Positions 31,443 to 43,955 are shown, counted from the stretch's first letter. The stretch: DNA of 64,000 bases from Ciborinia camelliae (GCA_025890175.1 JANPYM010000016.1:453956-517955), one strand, 5' to 3'. Translations and numbers: made by a program. Notes: a model not told the origin generated them from the sequence alone.

Positions 31443-34400
31443 TGTGGTTGAGTGTGATTATTAATCTCTGAGTAGTTTGTTGTCGCCCGCGTTCAAGGTT
31501 TGAACTTTCGGGTGTGTGGTAGCTACAAAAAGAGTGTAATCTGCGGTTCCATGAAACTCGGTTGCGAAAATTCCTCAGGTTGGACTTGGTCAATGGGATG
31601 ATGCTTCAAATGCCAATTTGTGGAGTTACTCGATAACTACTCCACTGCGTTTCCAAGGTCTAGACCAGGTTCCCTATTCGTCCTTTCAAAAGTGGATGAA
31701 ACCCGATAGTATGCAGTCTGATATGCCTTAGCAGGATTCCGGCGTTTGGAACTGTTTGACTTGTCAGTACATCCTTCCAGACATCAGCGCCCAAAAAAAT
31801 AGTAGATCAGATATAATCATGCAAATTGGTCTCGAGGGGGCAAGCTCCGAAAGCCAAAATATGGGGGTGGATGGCCTTACAGGTTAAGCTTCCAATGTGA
31901 AAACCATGTGTATTTTCAGATATGGGGATTTATTCTTCGGAAATTCCGCCTCAAGATATGCAGGTTCCCTTTTCTAGTGATGCTGGGTGCCACAGTCGAA
32001 AATGTGCAGGAGTAATTATCCGATCACCCCAGTACCGACAGATATTGACAAGTTATATCTGATATCGTGTTCATGCATTCGGCAAATAAGATCGAATCGT
32101 TAACTTGAAAGGCTTTTCGCAAAGTTTGGTATTGTTGGATGCAGAGTGAATGACAAAAGGAGGTCGTACTGTCGAAGTTCTAGGTATCAATTGGTGGGTA
32201 TTTGTGACGGTGGAAACCTCCAATATTCCAGACTTTCAATGCAATTGATGAACAGGATAAAGCTCAAACCCAAAGTTAAAAAACTATTCCAAAGGGTTTC
32301 CAATTGTCAGTCGATTGTTAGTCCTCTTTGATATTAGATCGTATGTTGTTAGGTCGGTGAACAGTGAATCAATTATAGATCTTTCGAGTCCCAACAGTGA
32401 ATTTGGCAATAAATGAAGGGAAGTTGCAGTTTTGATGGTACAAAGGTAGGAAGCCGTCCCTTGGCTAGTTAGATGGGAGGACAAGTGAGATTGGTATGGA
32501 ACATCAGTAAGGATCGTGATATCTTCGTCCTTTGCTTAGTCGTGAGGGATAGAATGTTACAAAATTTCTTTGAAGCTTTTGAATGGTTACGCAAAACCAG
32601 ATGTGTACTCGAAGTGAGGAGTTATGTGAAAAAAGTAAGGAAAGTAAAGTAGGTACTTTTCTGTAGCGGTTGAATTAGTAAACCTAAGGTTACATACAAA
32701 TATGCAGACCTGCAGCTCGCGGAAGCTTATTGGAATATGGAACGGAGGGGTGGTATAAGATAGAAGGGAGATCTATGAATGATGGAGGGAAAGAAAGAGC
32801 TTGCTTACTTACTGTAATAAGTGCGGATAACCTATGTCCTACACCTTTCAAATCAACCAACCATGCACTACCTCGCTCTCGGCTCGACTCTTGGGGTTGG
32901 AATTTGGTACAAGGTTGCAAGGGGAAGGCAATTGTACCGTTGAGTTGAGCAGGGTAAAGGTTAGGTGGTGGTGGGTGGGCTTTGCGTTTCCCTGTTCGGT
33001 TTGTGATATGGTTGGTGGTGGTGGAGGTGGATGGTGGTAGGTGGTGGGTCAAGAGAAGAGAAGAAAAAAGGGACGAGGTATGATTGATGCAGAAAGTGAC
33101 TGTATGCAGAGAACGAAATGCAGGACATGCATAAAATGTATGCTATGAGATGATATAGTATGGTTAGGTTGGGTTCTTTAACTTCCTTCTCCGTATATTA
33201 AAAGAGAGACGAGAGACGGATGAATGGAATGTATGAATGGATGGATGAATGGATGAATGAACGAATGATGCTGCAGATTGCGATACAATACTCGTAGGCA
33301 ATCAATGTGTTCCCTGTATACCTACTAGTCAGTCTGTACTCGAGAGAGACGAAGCCTTCGAGCTCGGAGCTTGTCAGTTGTCTCTCGTCTCTCTTTTTTT
33401 TCTTTTTTTAACTCCACGCACACAGATTTCTTTCCTTCTCAGGGGAGCGGATATTTTAACTTCCCTTCCCTACAGGTACAATAATCCGGAGGAGAATATA
33501 AATCGATGATTACTTCGGGGATAGTGTGGAGCAATCTCTACCTCTTATAGGATCTAGCAATCTATTGATCCTGACCGGGCATCCTTATCGAAATTAACCA
33601 AATTTGAAATTTGGACAGGGAAGGGAAGAGAACTTGGAAGGGAAGGGATTATGTACTGACCATTGGGATGAACAAGAGAGAAGTGACGAATTTCATTGGT
33701 AGATCTTCATTAGTATCTAGGGATACCATCATACCACCTTACCACCTTTGGGACACAATATAACTAACTGTGCCTTTTTTGGCGGGACTGATAGGTACCT
33801 ACCTAGATACCTAGTACCTACAGATACTACAGAATCACAAGAATGTCACATTGAAGCTTAATAAATGGATATTGAAGATTTGTACGGGAAGATTTTGTTG
33901 CTTTTAGGTTTGTCCTAGGTTATCACTTCGATACTACCTACCTACTTCAATGTTATACAATTGGGTTGTCTTTTTGCCATCCAGGAACATACGTACCTAG
34001 GTAGATGAGGACTTCTCAAGTTTTAACGCTTTAATATATATTTATTAAATGCTTCATTAAACCCCAGATAACGTACCTCCAATGAATCTGATACATCATA
34101 CATCATGCGGATTCGCACTCGCTCCATATATGCCGGTAGTTTCCTTGAAGGATTTACCCGCTATCAATATCTTTGACTTTACACCCACCATAAGACAATA
34201 CATGTTTGACAGACTGACAGCTATCAAACATGCTTAGGTCTTGTCTAAAAAGAAACTACAAAAGTCCGAAGACCTTTTAGGTGAAAATAGAACAGCTAAG
34301 AGTCAAGACTCACTCAAATACCGGTAGACTGGCTATATGCCACATACCACGTGCCTATTATTGTTACTAGATGAACAATTATCAAGTATCGAGTGACAGA

Positions 34401-35208
34401 GTGACATGACAATAATACCATCCACTAAATATCATCAATCCTCTAATTATAACTCCGGTACAGTATTCCCAAAGTATTCTCAACCCTGAAATCCAAGTTC
34501 CAACTTCCAACTTTAATGTGATAGCTCCGACCGGCGCCAGTGCACATATAGATAATAGGTTCTGCATATAGAGATAAAAGGTTGGTCCACCAGGATCCCA
34601 CAAAATGACCCTTGAGGGGCAATATTGAAAAAAACCCCAGGGGTCACAAAATGAGTAGGTTCACACCGTGACCCAATCCGTGCCACATCTAGGTACCTAT
34701 AGGTAACCTTATAAGTGAGAAAGAACTTTATACTTTTTCTCAAAGCTATAGCTATGAGAGTGCCTCTTATTAATAAGCTCCCTTCTTTTTCGAATGGGGA
34801 TTTTCTACCAGTATATATAATAGCTGAAAGTCCTGGAAAGATTACTCCGTATATCAATAACAAATCCATACAGGTACAGCGCCATAGTTGACCTATAGAT
34901 AACTGGTATTCTCTGCGTCACAATCTTTAATAACATGCTCCGAGACCTGAGCACTGTTCATTCAAAATGCTCCACTGCTGCACATGCAGTAGTAAACTCC
35001 ACCGGCACATGGTGATCTCCGCATTCGATATGAAATTTTATGTATTGTATGGACCTTACCAAACTTACATCAGTCTAGACCAAGCATTGTTTATCCCTAT
35101 ATATTGTAGCAATCTGAATTTCATCTTACGCCTCAAACCATGGCAATCTTGAAGAATGAGCATTTGTCTACGATATTCCAGATAACTCCAAACATTCCCA
35201 TAAACTAT
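31443..35208. other. 3.8 kb intergenic, upstream of kinesin
   Basis: No gene is supported on either strand. It contains several short non-conserved frames without ATG starts, GAATGGAT-type repeats (about 33226-33265), TACCTACCTAGATACCTAG motifs (33796-33820) and an AT-rich stretch towards 34000-35200. It probably holds the kinesin promoter and leader and the 3' region of the STK19 homologue. Confidence 0.6.
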
Positions 35209-36387
35209 TCATAATGCACGAACGCCTCTCCCAATACTCCTGGTATCAAAGACTTCGACCAATCCTGCCCCAACGCACTCTGCCAATATCCATTCGAACG
35301 AGATCCCGTAATACTGTTTCCATTTTTTAGTTTTGCCGGGAAGAACGCCAGAGAATTCTCCTCTATTCCTCTTCGCCGCGCTCGCTCCATCATCTGCTTC
35401 GATTCCTCCATCCCACCGCTGCCGCAGAAGAGATTCGGGTGCTTCACGAAACTTTGATTTCGATAGCAAGTATACGAGATGAAGGCGAGCATTACTCAAC
35501 AACTTTAGAAATTGGCCTGTTGCAGGAAGAGAAAGTGAAAACTCTCCTTTCCCCGCCGATCTAGCACCGCCTCCACTTCCTCCAGAAGCATGAACCGCCC
35601 CCTCGCCACCTACAGCAGCCAGAGAGCCGGACGCTGCCTTCGAGATACTATTAATCGAAGTCAGGGTCCCTCTCGAACCATGGCCCGGCCTTGAAAAGTG
35701 ATCTGTGGTTGTATAATTTGACGTTGATGAGGTAAGAAAGCCAGCATGTATAAGTGCTTGGCCTCCTTCCTCCGTGAATCGAGACCTAGAGAATTTCAGT
35801 GCGGTGGGATTTTCTCGTAACAATTTCTTAAATTCTTCCCTAGAGGGGGCCTTTAAACTGCTCTTCTCTATCATATCTTCTAAATCCCTCACCAGTATTA
35901 AAGCTTCGCCGAGGCCTCCTCTTCCACCAACTACCACTTTTCTAATCGCCCCTCCTTGTATTAATTCTACAATCTCCCGTTCGGCCGCGGTAGGAGAGTT
36001 TAGTAAAGCTTGAACATGTGAGACAGTAACGATAGGCGGTAATGAATCTCGATAGTTGAGGACCTCTGCGATTCGTGTCGAATTCATCCCAGTCCTCTGC
36101 TCTGGTATGCTGTTCCACATCCTACCCCGGATATATTGTATCGCTTGCGCAACATCCCGTAAGGTGAGATCAGTTGCAAGAGCTTTGACCAGACCTATAT
36201 CATCAAGCTTATCATCGAAAAAGTCCTCCTCCTCCTCTTCATCAACATTTTGTTCTGGTTTCGATTTCGATCGTTGTATGGGTTTTCGTTTGGGGAGGGA
36301 AGAGAAGGGTGAGAACGAATTTCGCTTCAATGAAGGGGTAGACTTTTTGATGCGACTAGAGAGCGCAGCAGAGCGATATAGACTCAT
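35209..36387 (-). CDS. STK19 (serine/threonine-protein kinase 19) family protein
   Basis: A single-exon, 392-residue frame with an ATG at 36385-36387. After a Lys/Arg/Ser-rich N-terminus with an EEEEEDFFDD acidic patch, residues about 63-170 (LVKALATDLTLRDVAQAIQYIR, PPIVTVSHVQALL, EREIVELIQGGAIRKVVVGGRG, GEALILVRDLEDMI) match the STK19 domain. The C-terminal half continues with the winged-helix pattern (RFTEEGGQALIHAGFLTS, ISFEWILAECVGAGLVEVFDT). The human homologue is now seen mainly as a winged-helix factor in transcription-coupled DNA repair rather than a conventional kinase; no kinase motifs are visible here either. A Gly/Ser/Ala insert (about 240-285) is fungal-specific. A nuclear role is inferred. 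It is divergent from the histidine phosphatase gene. Confidence 0.85.
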   Translation of the reverse strand: MSLYRSAALSSRIKKSTPSLKRNSFSPFSSLPKRKPIQRSKSKPEQNVDEEEEEDFFDDKLDDIGLVKALATDLTLRDVAQAIQYIRGRMWNSIPEQRTGMNSTRIAEVLNYRDSLPPIVTVSHVQALLNSPTAAEREIVELIQGGAIRKVVVGGRGGLGEALILVRDLEDMIEKSSLKAPSREEFKKLLRENPTALKFSRSRFTEEGGQALIHAGFLTSSTSNYTTTDHFSRPGHGSRGTLTSINSISKAASGSLAAVGGEGAVHASGGSGGGARSAGKGEFSLSLPATGQFLKLLSNARLHLVYLLSKSKFREAPESLLRQRWDGGIEADDGASAAKRNRGEFSGVLPGKTKKWKQYYGISFEWILAECVGAGLVEVFDTRSIGRGVRAL

Positions 36388-37016
36388 GGCTATAGACCGA
36401 AATCAGAGTCTGGTTGTAAGGTGATGGAGAGTCGATATAATAAGTGCCACTCCTTCAAGATTATTACAGCCTGCCTTGAGCCTGCACACTAGACATGTGA
36501 GAAGAATTCCATGCCAAACTAGAAATTAAGAAGTTCTTTGAATATTTTAATTCAGACTTGACAATCAAATGATCTCTCAAATGCTTTACAACACTTTTCA
36601 ATATTCCAAATCAGAATTGAAAGGAGTCTGTGATGTATTTGCCCACCTACCTCCATGCTTATCCTTATCGGTCAGACTCAAAGCTAACCTTGCCATCGGA
36701 ACTTCGGACCATGGGGATAGAGTTAGCCGATATAGATGACTAATGGTGAATATCATAAAGTGACTCAAAAGTAACGAATCACCATTTTGAATATTCAGTG
36801 ATTTATTAATGAGTAACGAATAACCAAGATACTTCTTTCCTTGTTTATTTATACATCTCTTGATACCCACAAGCAAATGTGAACCTTCTGGTAAAACTTG
36901 TTCAAACTTGCTTGTAATTTGTTTATCGATCTGAAGCTTAGTCTTCCAGTTTCCTGTGTATCACTTCCTTTCTCACAAAATACACCAATATCCAAACAGA
37001 CTTTGATTGTCGCAAG
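36388..37016. other. Bidirectional intergenic region
   Basis: 629 bp between the start codons of two divergent genes (STK19 homologue and histidine phosphatase). No repeat or ORF of note. Confidence 0.7.
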
Positions 37017-37840
37017 ATGTCTCCAACAATCATTCTGATTAGGCATGCACAAGCTCTTCATAGTTAGTCAACAATACCCACTTACAATATGGGTTCTGAC
37101 TAACGTTGCACAAAGATGTGTCTCATAAGTCACCCTGCAATATCCTCTGTAGCCTGAACTGATTTTTTAGGGCACGCAACTATGAGCTACATGATCCAGC
37201 ATTGACCGACCTTGGCTTCGGAACACAATGTGATGAATTGGCCAGATTCCTCGAGAATGACCTTCCACTCGCTCAAGAAGTTGATCTCATTGTGGTGAGC
37301 CCCATGAGACGCACTTTACAAACAGCGCAGCAAGGCCTGGGCTGGTTGATAAAGCGTGGTATTCCCGTTATACTTCGACCTGAATGGCAAGAGAACTCAG
37401 ACAAGCCATGTGATACAGGAACGCCCATTGAACGCATGGAGAAGGAATGGCCACAATTCGACTGGTCAGCTGTTGATCCACTATTTCCAGCGAAGTCTGG
37501 CCTCTATGAGTTTTCGAAGACTGCCTTGACTGAGCGAGGAATTGCAGCTAGGAAGTGGTTACAACAACGTCCGGAGAAGGTCATCGCTGTGGTTTCGCAC
37601 TCAGCATTCCTCCGAACTTGCATCAGCTACAGACATTATGCGAATGCAGACTTCAGAATATTTGATTTTGCTGGTGGTGATGGGCAGGCAAATGCTGAGC
37701 TCGTGGAATGGGAGCTGACTGAATCAAGGGGTGGAGGGTTAGGAAAAAGTCCGAAGGGGATTTTTGGAATGACAGTTGACGACTACCCCAAGAAGATCGA
37801 AGAGGTCATTGGAGAGGCAACAAATGAGATTCCGAACTAG
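37017..37840 (+). CDS. Phosphoglycerate mutase-like histidine phosphatase
   Basis: Exon 1 is 37017-37062 and the main exon is 37171-37840. They cannot be joined directly: exon 1 leaves one base and the last exon needs two. A microexon, either 4 nt (37116-37119) or 13 nt (37116-37128), restores the frame and the expected HNVARNYELHDPALT or HNVSHKARNYELHDP, giving 239 or 242 aa. The phosphohistidine motif is LIRHAQALHN (RHA instead of RHG) at residues 7-16, and VVSHSAFLRT carries the second catalytic His. VVSPMRRTLQTAQ is the usual family segment. Cytosolic small-molecule phosphatase or mutase; substrate not deducible. Family is sure, exon structure less so. Confidence 0.85.
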
Positions 37841-40800
37841 CTCAAGCTTTCCCAACGCGCCTTCACTAAAGAATGGAGTAGTCGTCTTATATTTCCAGAT
37901 ACAAAATAGATATTCAATTTCACTCAAACAAGGAGTTTATCCCGTCCAATATTTTCAGAGCAAGGTGTATTAAACTCCACTTCTTTGTAAAACATACAGA
38001 CTTTTCAGCCTTTCTTTTTCAGCCGACGAAAAGTTAATATCTAGGCAGTCTTAGGAAAGCATGTTCTATAGGTATTTTCATGGTGATAGCAAAGAACAAT
38101 TAACTTTCCGAAAGCATGGCTTCTTTCCATAACATTGCATTCAGATGAATGTCTCGTGGACCATTGAAGCTACCAGTGCCCAACATTTCATTTATATTTA
38201 ATCAAAAAGCATAAGCCTGGAGTTCAAATCACCAGTTTCTCATGCCCGAACCAAGTTGATGCAATGAAGCATAGCTGGTCCCTTTGGCCAATGTTGATGT
38301 GGACAATCAGCTTGCCTGGCTGATATCTCCACTGTGTCCCAACTTTAACTATCGAAGATTGAGTTATTAGAAGTTGAGAACTGCATATTCACACCAAGCC
38401 TCATAAACAACTCGCATAAATCTAGCCTCCAAAAAATGCGTGATGTGATATTACTATAATGCTTGGAGAGATCAACGAGAATATATACCATGCTAGGAAA
38501 AGTTTGAAAGCCGTGTTCCTGTACAGTCGCATATAGTGGGACGAGGGGATGAAACTATGTCATCTGAACAGAAACAAGAATATGTACAGCTTTTCTAGTA
38601 TCTTTTCTGTATTGAGGTCTGAGGTCTGAGAAAAGAAGAGATTGATAATCTAGAACGATATTTGAAGCTTCAATCATTCTCTCATCAAGCAGCCTCCATA
38701 CCCCAGATTAGATCAACGTCTATTTGGCCGAATTTTCAGAGAACGGTGGGACCCAGACTTCGGGTTATCGAAATCTACGTTTAACAACTTTGACATCTAA
38801 TGGATCTCTTTTGGGCGACGTTATGTCATACCTCGGGGCCGAATATATTTGGTGCTAGGGGCCTAGGTACCTAGGTAGTATCTAAGCCTAAGGCAAGAAT
38901 TAAAAGCGTCACCGAACAGAGAGGCGAGAAATATCGTGGATCAATTGGCTAACGTCGTCGTATTTTCAGCCGTGGCTTAAGCTCAATTGGCCTGGGCTAC
39001 GCCAACAAAATGCAATAAATTGACATCTAGTGGCTCATGTGTCTCGGTTCATCGAAAGTGGAGAAAATTGATACTGTACAGTAGTACAAAATGTAACAAG
39101 TGCTTCAACGGGAGGCCGGAATCTGAGTAAGTTTTGAAAACGCAGATGATATATGAACGGCGGCCACTAAAGAACTACTGTAGGGGCTGCTTCGGGTCGT
39201 TTTGTCCCGCACGTGTGTGCAGTGTGTGTTTAATGTTCCGATAACAATGGAAAAAATGGAGAAGAAAAGAATAAGGCTTGTGGCTGAAGAAGCCCAGAAA
39301 AGGACGACGAGAGCAGAACATCAAAAGCCCCCCAATCAGATTGATATGTCCCCTAGTTTTTAACCTCATTTTTAGCTTTACTGCCGCATTAACTTGCCTG
39401 TAAGAGGTGCCAAGAGTCAGGAATGTTTGGTATATAGATACTAGGTAGGTGGGTAGGTAGGACAGGCTCGATGACAGGGTAATCTGCCCACATGAAATCT
39501 CACTTGTTGACATGCTTAAAATGATCACCGACCAGCTGATGGACGAGGTCTTGACTAGTAAATAGTCTTCAATGTGGACAGTGGTGAGGAATGAGAATAA
39601 CCTAAGAGATGAAAAGAAGAGTAAACGGTAACCCTGACCCGAATCTAGACAGCTAAAAGTAAAACGACTGTGATTTAGAGCACAGGGTTCTTCAATATCT
39701 GAATCTGGTGAATCTAGGTTTGACAATCGAATAGTATAGTCTCTCGGGTGTACTGGGTATCTAAGAGTGGCTGCTTGGTACTTCTCTACCGTATTATTAG
39801 CCAACAGCCTTTTCCGTTTGCTTTACTGGAACCTTGGAATAAAATGATAAAGCCACGAAGCAAATATTGATATAATAGCAATCAATGCACGTCAGACCAG
39901 AGGCTAGGATCTTGTCATGGAAAACAAAGATTCATAGCCACAGAAGAGCAGCCCTCAAAACGTTAGACTTTGAAACTTGGAATTGATAGAACCTCATCAG
40001 TAATGGTAGCTACTTGGTATGCTTGGTAGGTCTAGTCTAGGTGTTGACTCTCAACTAGGTATTATGAATGTAGAACTAACTGGGGATATACTAGAATAAC
40101 TAGGTATACTTCTCGATGTGAAATATGAGAGAATAGACATCAAAGATATCTTTGTAAGGTTATTCGCCTTCTTGGAAGTGTTATGTTGTGTTGACCTGGA
40201 AATAATATCACGAAATTCATCAATAGTCAAACTATACTGGTTTATTTGTCGCAACCTACAGATTAGCCAAAAAAGAATTGAGGCAAGAATTAATACTACT
40301 TATAAGTTACTACCACCTAGGTAGGTCCAGTAGGTAAGGTCAGTCAGTACCTTAGGTAGTCGGAGTAGTAGTAGTACTTATTACATAGTAATAGTAGTAG
40401 GTGAGCCAAGCCAAGCTAAGCTAAGCCATGAAAGAGACTTGATCGCAAAAGAGTGGCGCTAACTTGGAAGTTCCATTGAGGCGCAATCAGCCTTCAGCTT
40501 CATTTTCTAATCTACTCACACCTTCTACTACCTACCTTAACCATTCTTGTTCATCCATCGGTTTCATTGCATTGTGTGCAAGCAAGCTCGCCGCTCATAG
40601 TGACCCAGAATCTATTTTCTCAATTCATCCAGTCTCTTCTTTCTCGGTGTTCTTGGGTTATATCATTTACCTTTATTTAGGTACTTGAATGTTATCCAGC
40701 CTGTCTGATTATGTTCAGCGAGATCGCGGCCCTGAATACCTAACTACTTTACTTAAAATTGGCAGCTATTCATTCAGTATATTCCAGATTCAATATACAC

Positions 40801-41037
40801 TTGAATCGCTGAATTTGTAGGTTGATCATATCAATTGCAAACTGTGAGACGATTAATTCTAATTCTCTTCAGAAGCCTTATGATTCAGCAGAAATACCCG
40901 CCTCGCATCAATTTAACGAACAAGCAGTGAAGACTCGACATGAGAGCTTGATCACATCACAAGTGTAGTCAAGATCACCTTTCGGATAGTAGTGAATAAT
41001 AGGATCATTTTTTGACCTGTTATCATATATCGAGTCC
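37841..41037. other. 3.2 kb intergenic, upstream of zinc finger gene
   Basis: No gene is supported. It has TACCTAGGTAGT motifs (about 38863-38880), a region (39175-39804) that can be read as an open frame but has no ATG start, and TAGTAGTAGTA-type runs near 40360-40400. It probably includes the long promoter and 5' leader of the C2H2 factor. Confidence 0.6.
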
Positions 41038-43185
41038 ATGGCCTCAGAGCGAGAAACAATTTCCGCGACCGTACCACTCTTTACCGCAAAGTTATCAGAC
41101 CCCGCCACCAAATTCTCCCCTACAACTTCAAACCACACCGAATCCGACAATACCAGAGTAAAGTCTTTGAAACGAAGTAGACCAGACCAAGCCCAATCTC
41201 CGACAAATCTTACATCAATCGCGAACGCGGGGCTGGTTGTTTCGCATACAAAAATACCGCGATTCGGCGGCACCTTCTCTCCCGTATATCCTGCTGTACC
41301 ACTGACTGGGGCAGCGACCTTCGAAGACGAACGCCGAAAAAAGGAAGAAGCGCCAAAAAGCCAACCCGGTGCCATGAGCAAGAACCCAGGCCATGAGGCT
41401 ATCACGTCTCTCTTAGCCGGAGGAGGAGTTGGCATGAGCAAACCGCAAGACGCACCCATCGCTACAACTACTATGAGTGAAAGTATGTCCGCAGCTGCGA
41501 ATGCACTAACGATGCCGACGAATATGCCGTTTGATGAAAGGCCCGAAAACAGCCCAGGGAGTGTGGCAAGCCTTGCCAGCTTGGGCAATACAGCACAAAC
41601 TGCAACTGCGAGTCCTACAGTTGTCGCTAGTCCTGCTACCATGACAAATACTTTGGAGACTGAGAATCATCGAGATACGCGATCAGGTATTAGCCAACTC
41701 CAAGCTGCCATGGATGAGCAGCCCTCGAACAAATCAATGTCGTTTCCAGGCAACCTGGCACAAGTAGACCCATCACAGTATCCCGCGCGAGGCATGAGCT
41801 TGCCTATGCCCAATCAAAACCTGCAACTTGCGCCAAGGTCGCCTTCTCAGAAGAAACATAAATGCCCATATTGCGAGACTGAATTTACTCGGCACCATAA
41901 CCTGAAAAGTCACCTTCTAACACATAGTCAAGAAAAACCTTACGTGTGCCAAACCTGTCAAATGAGGTTTCGTAGGTTACACGACTTGAAACGCCACATG
42001 AAATTACATACAGGCGAACGCCCCCATATTTGCCCAAAATGCGACCGAAAATTCGCGCGTGGAGATGCACTTGCCCGTCATAGCAAAGGCATCGGTGGTT
42101 GCGCCGGAAGGAGGGCGAGCATGGGAAGCTTCGGCGGGGACGACGATTTTGATGGGTCCAATGTAGGAGAAGCCGATGACAATGGAATGGATGGAATAAT
42201 GTATACGAATGGTAATCCCCATCCCAACGAAGTAGAGATGTCTGAAGAAGACGGTCGACGGTTTAGCCTGCCTAGTATCAAGGCACAGCATGTAGCCGGT
42301 AATGTTGGGAGTCAGGATAGTTATAGTTCTCACCCGCGCACTCCAAGCACCTATCCTCCCGCTGGACCAAGACCGAATCCTCCCACCGGACTTTACCCCC
42401 CTGGTACGGATCGTGTGGGTTCTTCGAGTTCGGCGACATCACCTAGCATGCAGAACAATGTTATTAGCGTCCACACGCCAAATAACAGCTTATCATCCAT
42501 GCCACTCACCACAACAGGTGGCTCGATGTTCTCTCAAAGTGGTATGACAGAAAGTCCCAAACCACTCAGTCCGGCAGGTATGCATTCACACCAGCTTGGT
42601 CATGACTCCGCCTCAATAACTAGACAACGATCACCTAGCTTGACCACTCAGTTTCAGCAACAACATTTCGGCCGTCATCAATCTGGGAGGAGTCCACCGC
42701 CTGGAATGTCTTTACCGTCGCCACACAGCGCACAGGGGCCAAAACTCCCAGCTCTTACTGGGCTGGCCCCTCCTGATACAAGATTTACTCTAACAAGTCA
42801 ATTATCCAATCAACAGAGCCCTGGAAATGGCCAACAAGGTTCTCAACAGCAACAGACAATACAGCAATCCACATCTCCTACCTCTTTGTTTCAACCTTCC
42901 AACCCTCTCCAGAACCGAGGTCCACCAAGCCATCAAGGCAGTGGTGATAGTAGTAACAATTTATTTGCATCTGGCGCCTCGGGCGTTTGGGCATATGTCA
43001 ATACATTGGAAGAGAAACTTAAGCTATTTTCTGACAAAGTTCTCGCCATGGAAGCTAAGGAAAAAAGCCAGGAAGACAAGATTAAGGCTCAAGACGAGAA
43101 GGTGAATCAATTGTCAGAGGAGCTTATCTCTCTTCGTAGACAACTTAGTTCTCAAAATCAAAGTCAGCAACCGGTGACATCGTAA
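41038..43185 (+). CDS. C2H2 zinc finger transcription factor
   Basis: One uninterrupted frame of 715 aa. Two classic C2H2 fingers (CPYCETEFTRHHNLKSHLLTH from residue 276, CQTCQMRFRRLHDLKRHMKLH) are followed by a third with an altered last ligand (CPKCDRKFARGDALARHSKGIGGC), linked by TGERP- and SQEKP-type linkers. The N-terminal 275 residues are Ser/Thr/Pro/Ala-rich with a KRSRPDQ basic cluster. The middle is Pro/Gln/Ser-rich and the end (about 665-705) is a Lys/Glu-rich coiled coil, probably for dimerisation. Nuclear DNA-binding regulator; target genes unknown. I do not assign a name: the fingers resemble Azf1-type fungal regulators, but this is uncertain. Confidence 0.9.
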   Translation: MASERETISATVPLFTAKLSDPATKFSPTTSNHTESDNTRVKSLKRSRPDQAQSPTNLTSIANAGLVVSHTKIPRFGGTFSPVYPAVPLTGAATFEDERRKKEEAPKSQPGAMSKNPGHEAITSLLAGGGVGMSKPQDAPIATTTMSESMSAAANALTMPTNMPFDERPENSPGSVASLASLGNTAQTATASPTVVASPATMTNTLETENHRDTRSGISQLQAAMDEQPSNKSMSFPGNLAQVDPSQYPARGMSLPMPNQNLQLAPRSPSQKKHKCPYCETEFTRHHNLKSHLLTHSQEKPYVCQTCQMRFRRLHDLKRHMKLHTGERPHICPKCDRKFARGDALARHSKGIGGCAGRRASMGSFGGDDDFDGSNVGEADDNGMDGIMYTNGNPHPNEVEMSEEDGRRFSLPSIKAQHVAGNVGSQDSYSSHPRTPSTYPPAGPRPNPPTGLYPPGTDRVGSSSSATSPSMQNNVISVHTPNNSLSSMPLTTTGGSMFSQSGMTESPKPLSPAGMHSHQLGHDSASITRQRSPSLTTQFQQQHFGRHQSGRSPPPGMSLPSPHSAQGPKLPALTGLAPPDTRFTLTSQLSNQQSPGNGQQGSQQQQTIQQSTSPTSLFQPSNPLQNRGPPSHQGSGDSSNNLFASGASGVWAYVNTLEEKLKLFSDKVLAMEAKEKSQEDKIKAQDEKVNQLSEELISLRRQLSSQNQSQQPVTS

Positions 43186-43708
43186 CAACAATCACCATAG
43201 GACGCCGGTAGACGCAGCTGTTCTATTCCAAAATCACTTCTGGTGTACAAAGATATCATGGCGTTGAGTAGCGGAAAATGGGGTCACGATACGCTTTGCT
43301 TGGTTTATGAAACTTTTGCACGAATTTCTTCAATGGGTGGAGGAGGCGTTTTATTTTGGGAGGTGTCGTTATAGGACATATCAAAAAAAGGTAGCACTAC
43401 TTCTTCTCATAGAACTTTGCTGGCTTTCTCTCACTGCCGGCATACCGGATTATTTCTTTCTATTTTAAGGTGAAGATATTTTGGTAGGGAGAGGTTTGGG
43501 GATGATATGAGAAATGTATTTATACTTTCGCTGTGATCACAGAATTGCAGCGGTTTACGATTTCAACTTGTGTTTGCTGGTTGGAGATTCACATATCATG
43601 AGCCTCTAGAATGATCATAAGTGATTCAATATATTTTACTTGAAGCCAAAAAGGGAGGAGTAATCTTTCAAAACATCATTGAATTGAATTGTCTGGCTCT
43701 AAATCCGG

Positions 43709-43843
43709 ACATTGAAACTATTGATTTGGATGGTGCAGATCAAGAGTACCTATTTTCAATGTTTATCCATCGGGTGAACATTGAGACGATTAATTTGAAG
43801 GGTACAGCTGGAGGTCAAGAGCACCTACCTTAGTACTTTCAAT
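43709..43843. repeat. Imperfect tandem duplication (2 x ~67 bp)
   Basis: Both copies read ACATTGARAC-ATT-TTGRAGGGTGCAG-like and end in CAAGAG...ACCTA...TTTCAATG. They differ by several substitutions and small indels, so the duplication is old. Confidence 0.7.
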
Positions 43844-43908
43844 GCCCATGCAATATGCAATATACAATATCAAAGATCTGGATATGTAGATTTTACATTA
43901 TTCGCCCA

Positions 43909-43955
43909 TCCTACCTGCCTACCTAAGGTACCTACCTACCTACCTACCTACCTAG
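43909..43955. repeat. (CCTA)n tract
   Basis: A run of CCTACCTACCTACCTACC with a few interruptions, ending in TAGATGGG. It is the longest of many CCTA/TAGG tracts in the window. Confidence 0.85.

Noticed and set aside
32690..33052. 120-codon minus-strand frame
   Set aside because: It begins at TTG and is Pro/His/Ser-rich from repeat DNA; no motif.
37129..37130. Direct joining of exon 1 (ends 37062) to the exon at 37171 in the histidine phosphatase gene
   Set aside because: This gives a frame shift and loses the family residues before NYELHDP; a microexon is needed instead.
39175..39804. 209-codon minus-strand open frame upstream of the zinc finger gene
   Set aside because: Its frame starts at a TTG, not an ATG; it overlaps repeats and shows no family motif. 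The position within a long promoter region also argues against it.
40908..41642. 244-codon minus-strand frame over the start of the C2H2 gene
   Set aside because: It is the antisense shadow of real coding sequence and has no domain or start consistent with a gene.
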